Positions 59,243 to 64,000 of a stretch of DNA of 64,000 bases are shown here, one piece after another; the first letter of the stretch is position 1, and every line of letters starts with the position of its first letter. Source of the stretch: CALIZF01 sp046292445 (GTDB lineage: Bacteria; Pseudomonadota; Alphaproteobacteria; Rhodobacterales; Rhodobacteraceae); NCBI GenBank assembly GCA_046292445.1, contig JBKBQT010000003.1:62001-126000 (forward strand), written 5' to 3'. A program made the position numbers and the translations under genes. Under the pieces are notes generated by a model. That model ran no database searches and was not told where the DNA came from. It saw only the letters and a list, made by a program, of their open reading frames with translations.

Positions 59243-60325
59243 ATGCTCATGTTCCTGCTCCGCCGTATGGTGGTCATGGCGATCACGGCGCTCTGCCTGA
59301 CATTCATCGTATTCTTCCTGACCAACCTGCCGCCCAACCTCGAGAAGCTTGCCAAATCCGAAGCCTCGGCCCGCATGACCGATGCCGAGGTCGAAAGCTG
59401 GATCGAGCGCAACGGCTATGCGCGCCCGGTCGTGGTGCGCTACGGCGAATGGCTCGGGGTCGTGCCCGGCTGGACCCGGACCGAGGGTGCGGTGACCACG
59501 GGGCGCTGCATCCCGCGCGGCGGCGATCCGCCGCTCGCCCCGACGCATTGCGGCCTCCTGCAGGGCAACTGGGGCTTTTCGACCGTATTCAAGGTGCCGG
59601 TCGTCGATATCCTTTCCCGCAGCCTCGGCCACACCGGCTGGCTGATGCTGGCGGTGATGCTGGTGATGGTGCCCTCGGCGCTCCTGCTCGGCGTGCTGGC
59701 CGGAATGCGCGAGGGATCGCGCACCGACAGGGTGCTTTCCACCGCTGCCATCGCAACGACCGCAACGCCGGAATATGTCTCGGGGGTCATCCTGATCGTC
59801 GTCTTCGCCTCGGCCACCTCGGGCATCTCGCCGATGCTGGCCGAGGCGGGCTGGATCAGCGGGCGCACGCTGTTCACGGGAACCGCCACATCGGCGATGG
59901 ACAGGATCACCTTCTGGAACTTCACCCTGCCGGTGATGACCATCGCGCTCTACGGCATCGGCTACATCGCCCGGATGACCCGCGCCTCGATGACCGAGGT
60001 GATGACGGCGCAATATATCCGCACCGCCCGCCTCAAGGGCGTGTCCTTCGGGCAGGTGGTGATGCGCCACGCCCTGCGCAATGCCCTCATCGCGCCATTC
60101 ACGGTCATCATGCTGCAGTTTCCCTGGCTGCTGAACGGCGTGGTGATCGTCGAGACACTGTTCAACTACAAGGGCTTCGGCTGGACGCTCGTGCAGGCCG
60201 CGGGCAACAACGACATCGAGCTTCTGCTCGGCTGTTCGGTCGTGGCCGTGCTCGTGGTGCTCGTGACGCAGCTGATCTCCGATATCGGCTATGTCTTCCT
60301 CAACCCCCGCATCCGGCTGGCCTGA
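59243..60325 (+). CDS. ABC transporter permease, DppB-like (system B)
   Basis: 360-aa membrane permease. N-terminal helix RRMVVMAITALCLTFIVFFL, a long periplasmic loop (about 33-125), then five helices with the EAA region RTARLKGVSFGQVVMRHALRNALIAP (split, about 256-281) and the C-terminal YVFLNPRIRLA. ATG at 59243. The periplasmic loop has an extra segment (RCIPRGGDPPLAPTHCG) with two Cys that may form a disulfide. 101 bases after the receptor. Confidence 0.92.
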   Translation: MLMFLLRRMVVMAITALCLTFIVFFLTNLPPNLEKLAKSEASARMTDAEVESWIERNGYARPVVVRYGEWLGVVPGWTRTEGAVTTGRCIPRGGDPPLAPTHCGLLQGNWGFSTVFKVPVVDILSRSLGHTGWLMLAVMLVMVPSALLLGVLAGMREGSRTDRVLSTAAIATTATPEYVSGVILIVVFASATSGISPMLAEAGWISGRTLFTGTATSAMDRITFWNFTLPVMTIALYGIGYIARMTRASMTEVMTAQYIRTARLKGVSFGQVVMRHALRNALIAPFTVIMLQFPWLLNGVVIVETLFNYKGFGWTLVQAAGNNDIELLLGCSVVAVLVVLVTQLISDIGYVFLNPRIRLA

Positions 60326-60341
60326 GGGAGGCGCGCGCATC

Positions 60342-61745
60342 ATGGAAACCCTGAGCTGGACCGGCACCGCCGGCACGATCCTGAACCCCGCCCTCGCCGC
60401 CGCCCTTGCCGCCCTCGTGCTGATCTGGCTCGGGCGCGGCATCCTCGGCCTCGCACGCGCGCCCGCGGCGGCCACGGCCGGCGGGCCCCCTCTGCCGGGC
60501 AGCACCGACAGCGATCTCGGCGCCCGCCTGATGCGCATCGCCGGCCTTGCGGTGCTGGTGATCGCCCTCGCCTACCCTGCCGCCGGCTTCCTGCTCGCCC
60601 CGCCCGACGCCGGGATCATCGGCGCCCTCGGCGCCCGGTTCTGGCCGGTCTGGCTCGCCCTTGCCGCCACCTTCACCGTCTCGATCCTGTACAAACGGCG
60701 CCTCGGCCTCTACGGCAAGCTCTTCGACAGCCCGATCGGCATGGTCGGCTATGGCATCGTGATGTTCTGGGTGTTCACCGCGCTGTTCGCCGACCTCATC
60801 ATCCAGCAGGATCCCCTCGTCCAGCTCTCGGGGATGAAGAACGTCGTGCCCGGCACCCCGGTGCGCGGTGCCGACGATGCCTGGTATCTCCTCGGCGGCG
60901 ACAGCCTCGCGCGGGACGTGTTCAGCCGGATGGTGATGGGCGCGCGCCGCGTGCTGGCCATCGCCCCCGCCGCCACGGCCTTCGCCTTCATGGTCGGCAT
61001 CACACTCGGGCTGCCTGCCGGCTATTTCGGCGGCCGGCTCGACACATTCCTGTCCTTCCTCGCCAACCTCGTGCTCGCCTTTCCGGTCATCCTGCTCTTC
61101 TACCTCCTCGTGACGCCGGAAATCCGCGCCACCGGCATCCCGGTCGTGCTTGCGGCTGTCCTCTTCATCTTCCCGATCCTGTTCCTCTCGATCCTCTTCA
61201 ACAGCCGCTACTTCACCGACCCGCCAAAGCGGAACCTCTACATCGGCATCACGCTGGTGATCGGCCTGTGGGCCTATTCGGGCCTTGCCTTCAACGCCGA
61301 TCCGCTCGGCGTGTGGTCGATGGAGCCGAACCTGCTCAACGTCTTCGTCTCGGTCGTCTTCGTCAACGCGCCAACCGTCTTCCGCATCGTCCGCGGCATC
61401 ACGATGGACCTCAAGGCCCGCGACTATGTCGCCGCCGGCCAGACCCGCGGCGAGGGGCCATGGTACCTCATGCTGTGGGAAATCCTGCCCAATGCCCGCG
61501 GGCCGCTCATCGTCGATTTCTGCCTGCGCATCGGCTACACCACGATCCTGCTCGGCACGCTCGGCTTCTTCGGGCTCGGCGTATCGCCCGAAAGCCCCGA
61601 CTGGGGCTCGACCATCAACGACGGCCGGCGCCTCCTGTCGCTGTTTCCTCACCCGGCCGTCGTGCCCGCCCTGTCCCTGATGAGCCTCGTTCTCGGCCTC
61701 AACCTGCTGGCAGACGGCCTGCGCGAGGAAAGCCTGAGGGACTGA
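60342..61745 (+). CDS. ABC transporter permease, DppC-like, extended (system B)
   Basis: 467-aa permease, about 170 residues longer than usual DppC (about 300). The extra length lies in an N-terminal region of about 120 residues with three or four hydrophobic segments before the family start (GKLFDSPIGMVGYGIVMFW), and in an insertion in the transmembrane core (about 245-320, with ILFNSRYFTDPPKRN). Core motifs remain: GGDSLARDVFSRMVMGARR (about 186) and the EAA loop LWEILPNARGPLIVDFCLRIG (split, about 381-401). ATG at 60342, 16 bases after the DppB stop. Confidence 0.9.
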   Translation: METLSWTGTAGTILNPALAAALAALVLIWLGRGILGLARAPAAATAGGPPLPGSTDSDLGARLMRIAGLAVLVIALAYPAAGFLLAPPDAGIIGALGARFWPVWLALAATFTVSILYKRRLGLYGKLFDSPIGMVGYGIVMFWVFTALFADLIIQQDPLVQLSGMKNVVPGTPVRGADDAWYLLGGDSLARDVFSRMVMGARRVLAIAPAATAFAFMVGITLGLPAGYFGGRLDTFLSFLANLVLAFPVILLFYLLVTPEIRATGIPVVLAAVLFIFPILFLSILFNSRYFTDPPKRNLYIGITLVIGLWAYSGLAFNADPLGVWSMEPNLLNVFVSVVFVNAPTVFRIVRGITMDLKARDYVAAGQTRGEGPWYLMLWEILPNARGPLIVDFCLRIGYTTILLGTLGFFGLGVSPESPDWGSTINDGRRLLSLFPHPAVVPALSLMSLVLGLNLLADGLREESLRD

Positions 61746-61758
61746 CTTCCCCGGCCCG

Positions 61759-61813
61759 CTTCAGGCTGGCCCAAATATCCCACGGGGGGTCCGGGGGGTG
61801 TGAAACCCCCCGG
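61759..61813 (-). repeat. 55-bp dispersed palindromic repeat, copy 2
   Basis: Inverted copy of the 2021-2075 element, 54 of 55 bases identical, sitting in the 94-base gap between the DppC-like and ATPase genes of system B. Contains the same perfect CCGGGGGG/CCCCCCGG hairpin. Confidence 0.85.
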
Positions 61814-61839
61814 CGCCCGCCAAAAGCGAAAGGCCGGCC

Positions 61840-63921
61840 ATGGCATCCTGGGATCCCAGCCAACCCATCCTCGAGATCGACCATCTCTCGATCTCCTTCT
61901 TCACCCGCCTGCGCGAGATCCCTGCGGTGATGGATTTTTCCTGCACGGTGATGCCGGGCGAGGCGATGGGGCTGGTCGGCGAATCCGGCTGCGGCAAGTC
62001 CACCGTCGCACTCGCGGTCATGCGCGACCTCGGCAAGACCGGACGCATCACCGAAGGTGCGATCCGCTTCAAGGGCCAGGATCTGGCGCAGATGTCGGAC
62101 GAGGACCTGCGCCACATCCGCGGCAGCCAGATCGCGATGATCTACCAGGAACCGATGGCCTCGCTCAACCCGGCGATGAAGGTCGGCGCGCAGCTTGCCG
62201 AAGTGCCGATGATCCACGAGGGCATGGCCCGCGGCGCGGCCTGGGCGCTCGCCCGCCAGATCGTCGCCGACGTCCGCCTGCCCGACCCCGACCGCATCCT
62301 GCAGGCCTATCCGCATCAGCTTTCGGGCGGCCAGCAGCAGCGCATCGTCATCGCCATGGCGCTGATGTCCAAGCCCGCGCTCCTGATCCTCGACGAACCG
62401 ACGACCGCGCTCGACGTCACGGTCGAGGCGGGGATCGTCGAACTGGTCAAGGAACTGGGCCGCAAATACGGCACCTCGATGCTGTTCATCAGCCACAACC
62501 TCGGCCTCGTGCTCGACGTGTGCGACCGCATCTGCGTGATGTATTCCGGCGAGGCGGTGGAAACCGGCAGCATCCGCGATGTGTTCGACAAGATGCGCCA
62601 CCCCTATACTCAGGCCCTCTTCCGCTCGATCCCGCTGCCGGGGGCCGACAAGACGACACGCCCGCTCGTGGCGATCCCGGGCAACTTCCCGCTGCCGCAC
62701 GAACGCCCCCCGGGCTGCAACTTCGGCCCGCGATGCGATTATTTCGTCAAGGGGCGCTGCGATGCCGCCGACATTCCCATGGCGGTGGTTCCCGGGCAGG
62801 ACCGGCACGAAACCCGCTGCCTGCGGTCAACGGAAATCGACTGGTCTGCCCCCCTCGCCGCCCCCGTCCAGGGCAAGAGGACGCCCGTCGGCGACGTGGT
62901 GCTGCGGATGGAGGACCTGCGCAAATACTACGAGGTGACCAAGGGTCTTTTCGGCGGCGGTGCGGTCAAGGTCGTCAAGGCGAACGAGACTCTCAGCTTC
63001 GAGGCGCGCGAGGGCGAGACGCTCGCCATCGTCGGCGAATCGGGCTGCGGCAAGTCCACCTTCGCCAAGGTTCTCATGGGGCTGGAAACCGCCACGGACG
63101 GCAAGATCCTGCTCTACAACCAGGACATCCAGGACACCCCGATCGAGAAACGCTCGACCGATACCGTCTCCTCCGTCCAGATGGTGTTCCAGAACCCGTT
63201 TGACACCCTCAACCCCTCGATGAGCGTGGGCCGCCAGATCATCCGCGCACTCGAGATCTTCAACGAGGGCGCGAACGACGCCGAGCGCGAGGCGCGGATG
63301 CTCGAACTGCTCGATCTCGTGAAGCTTCCCCGCGAATTCGCCACGCGCATGCCGCGCCAGCTATCGGGCGGGCAGAAGCAGCGGGTCGGCATCGCCCGCG
63401 CCTTTGCCGGCGGGGCCAAGATCGTGGTGGCGGACGAACCCGTCTCTGCCCTCGACGTCAGCGTTCAGGCGGCAGTGACGGACCTGCTGATGGAGATCCA
63501 GCGGAAAAACCGCACGACCCTCCTCTTCATCTCCCACGACCTGTCCATCGTGCGCTACCTCAGCGACCGGGTGATGGTGATGTATCTGGGGCATGTTGTG
63601 GAACTCGGCAGCACCGACCAGGTGTTCTCGCCCCCCTACCACCCCTACACCGAGGCGCTGCTGTCGGCCGTGCCGATCGCCGACACCCGCGTGACCAAGA
63701 AACGGATCGTGCTCGAAGGCGACATTCCCTCGGCGATGAACCCGCCGCCCGGCTGCCCGTTCCAGACCCGCTGCCGCTGGAAATCGGAGGTTCCCGGGGG
63801 CCTGTGCGACACCGAGGTGCCGCCGATCCGGCGTCTGGCCGCGGGGCACCAGATCAAGTGCCACCTGCCCGACGCGGTCCTTGCCACCATGGAACCCGTG
63901 ATCCAGATCGCCGCCGAATGA
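61840..63921 (+). CDS. Dipeptide/oligopeptide-type ABC transporter ATPase, fused DppD-DppF (system B)
   Basis: 693-aa protein with two ABC domains. Domain 1: Walker A VGESGCGKSTVALAVM (about 45), LSGGQQQRIVIAMALMSKP (about 164), Walker B LLILDEPTTALDVT (about 184) and oligopeptide-type Cys block GCNFGPRCDYF (about 290). Domain 2: Walker A VGESGCGKSTFAKVLMG (about 400), LSGGQKQRVGIARAFAGGA (about 508), VVADEPVSALDVS (about 528), and C-terminal GCPFQTRCRWKSE (about 637). The ATG follows the 55-bp repeat. Its stop overlaps the enoyl-CoA hydratase-like start (ATGA). Confidence 0.95.
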   Translation: MASWDPSQPILEIDHLSISFFTRLREIPAVMDFSCTVMPGEAMGLVGESGCGKSTVALAVMRDLGKTGRITEGAIRFKGQDLAQMSDEDLRHIRGSQIAMIYQEPMASLNPAMKVGAQLAEVPMIHEGMARGAAWALARQIVADVRLPDPDRILQAYPHQLSGGQQQRIVIAMALMSKPALLILDEPTTALDVTVEAGIVELVKELGRKYGTSMLFISHNLGLVLDVCDRICVMYSGEAVETGSIRDVFDKMRHPYTQALFRSIPLPGADKTTRPLVAIPGNFPLPHERPPGCNFGPRCDYFVKGRCDAADIPMAVVPGQDRHETRCLRSTEIDWSAPLAAPVQGKRTPVGDVVLRMEDLRKYYEVTKGLFGGGAVKVVKANETLSFEAREGETLAIVGESGCGKSTFAKVLMGLETATDGKILLYNQDIQDTPIEKRSTDTVSSVQMVFQNPFDTLNPSMSVGRQIIRALEIFNEGANDAEREARMLELLDLVKLPREFATRMPRQLSGGQKQRVGIARAFAGGAKIVVADEPVSALDVSVQAAVTDLLMEIQRKNRTTLLFISHDLSIVRYLSDRVMVMYLGHVVELGSTDQVFSPPYHPYTEALLSAVPIADTRVTKKRIVLEGDIPSAMNPPPGCPFQTRCRWKSEVPGGLCDTEVPPIRRLAAGHQIKCHLPDAVLATMEPVIQIAAE

Positions 63922-64000
63922 CCCGTCTTGCCATCACCCGCACGGGCCGCGTCGCCGAGCTGCGTCTCGACCGCCCCGACAAGCGCAACGCGATGGACGA
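63918..64000 (+). CDS. Enoyl-CoA hydratase/isomerase family protein, 5' end only
   Basis: First 27 codons, MTRLAITRTGRVAELRLDRP then DKRNAMD; the gene runs off the right edge. The segment V-L-LDRPDKRNAMD is the beginning of crotonase-superfamily proteins. ATGA overlap with the ABC ATPase gene puts it in system B's operon, which suggests breakdown of the imported compound through CoA thioesters (inference). Confidence 0.8.
   Translation, partial: MTRLAITRTGRVAELRLDRPDKRNAMD

Overview
The window is very GC-rich, densely coding alphaproteobacterial DNA, most likely from the Rhodobacteraceae/Paracoccaceae (Rhodobacterales). The best indicators are ctrA and sciP (alphaproteobacterial cell-cycle regulators), an iscR-led suf cluster whose IscR has only one cysteine, a GTTC-N7-GTTC LexA-type box, and many TRAP and dipeptide-type ABC importers. 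No plasmid, phage or transposase gene was seen.

Layout. 1-2000: the 5' end of a VIT-type iron/manganese transporter, a small conserved protein and an alpha/beta hydrolase. 1527-10212: iron-sulfur assembly cluster iscR, cysteine desulfurase, sufB, sufC, sufD, sufS, with passenger genes between them (a 94-aa protein, a methyltransferase-like protein, two Yip1-like membrane proteins). 10327-10403: tRNA-Arg(CCG). 10404-29452: a looser accessory region. It holds an hxlR/nmrA divergent pair, an XRE-cupin regulator, a five-gene TRAP/M81-peptidase/D-threonine-aldolase-like operon, an SDR/lambda-crystallin-like dehydrogenase/BKACE operon divergent from a GntR regulator, a second TRAP operon and an SLC13-RCK transporter. 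Several non-coding stretches of 400-740 bases separate these genes. 29453-38176: a dipeptide-type ABC importer operon ending in a tandem DUF427 gene, divergent from a FAH-RidA-creatininase operon.

38179-56300 is core genome: hisI; an IscU-like scaffold; a putative SOS-controlled microprotein gene; recG-ligA; ctrA and sciP; mnmA; then the envelope/translation series pyrH, frr, uppS, cdsA, dxr, rseP, a 45-aa membrane protein, bamA, ompH and fabZ; and miaA. 56384-64000: an AraC regulator, a second paralogous dipeptide-type ABC importer with an unusually long DppC-like permease, and the start of an enoyl-CoA hydratase-like gene.

How the parts work together. The suf genes build Fe-S clusters under IscR. 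The GntR regulator probably controls both its divergent beta-hydroxy/beta-keto acid operon and the downstream TRAP importer, because closely related palindromes lie in both promoter regions. CtrA and its antagonist SciP are adjacent. The dxr-uppS-cdsA-rseP-bamA-ompH-fabZ series covers isoprenoid carrier, phospholipid and outer-membrane assembly.

The most novel-looking item is a 39-51 aa membrane-like microprotein directly after recG. It is preceded by three GTTC repeats with 6- and 7-base spacing, matching the alphaproteobacterial LexA-box pattern. It is followed by a triplicated 16-bp 3' end and a strong terminator. It looks like an unannotated SOS-induced peptide gene, a class that includes the Caulobacter division inhibitor SidA.
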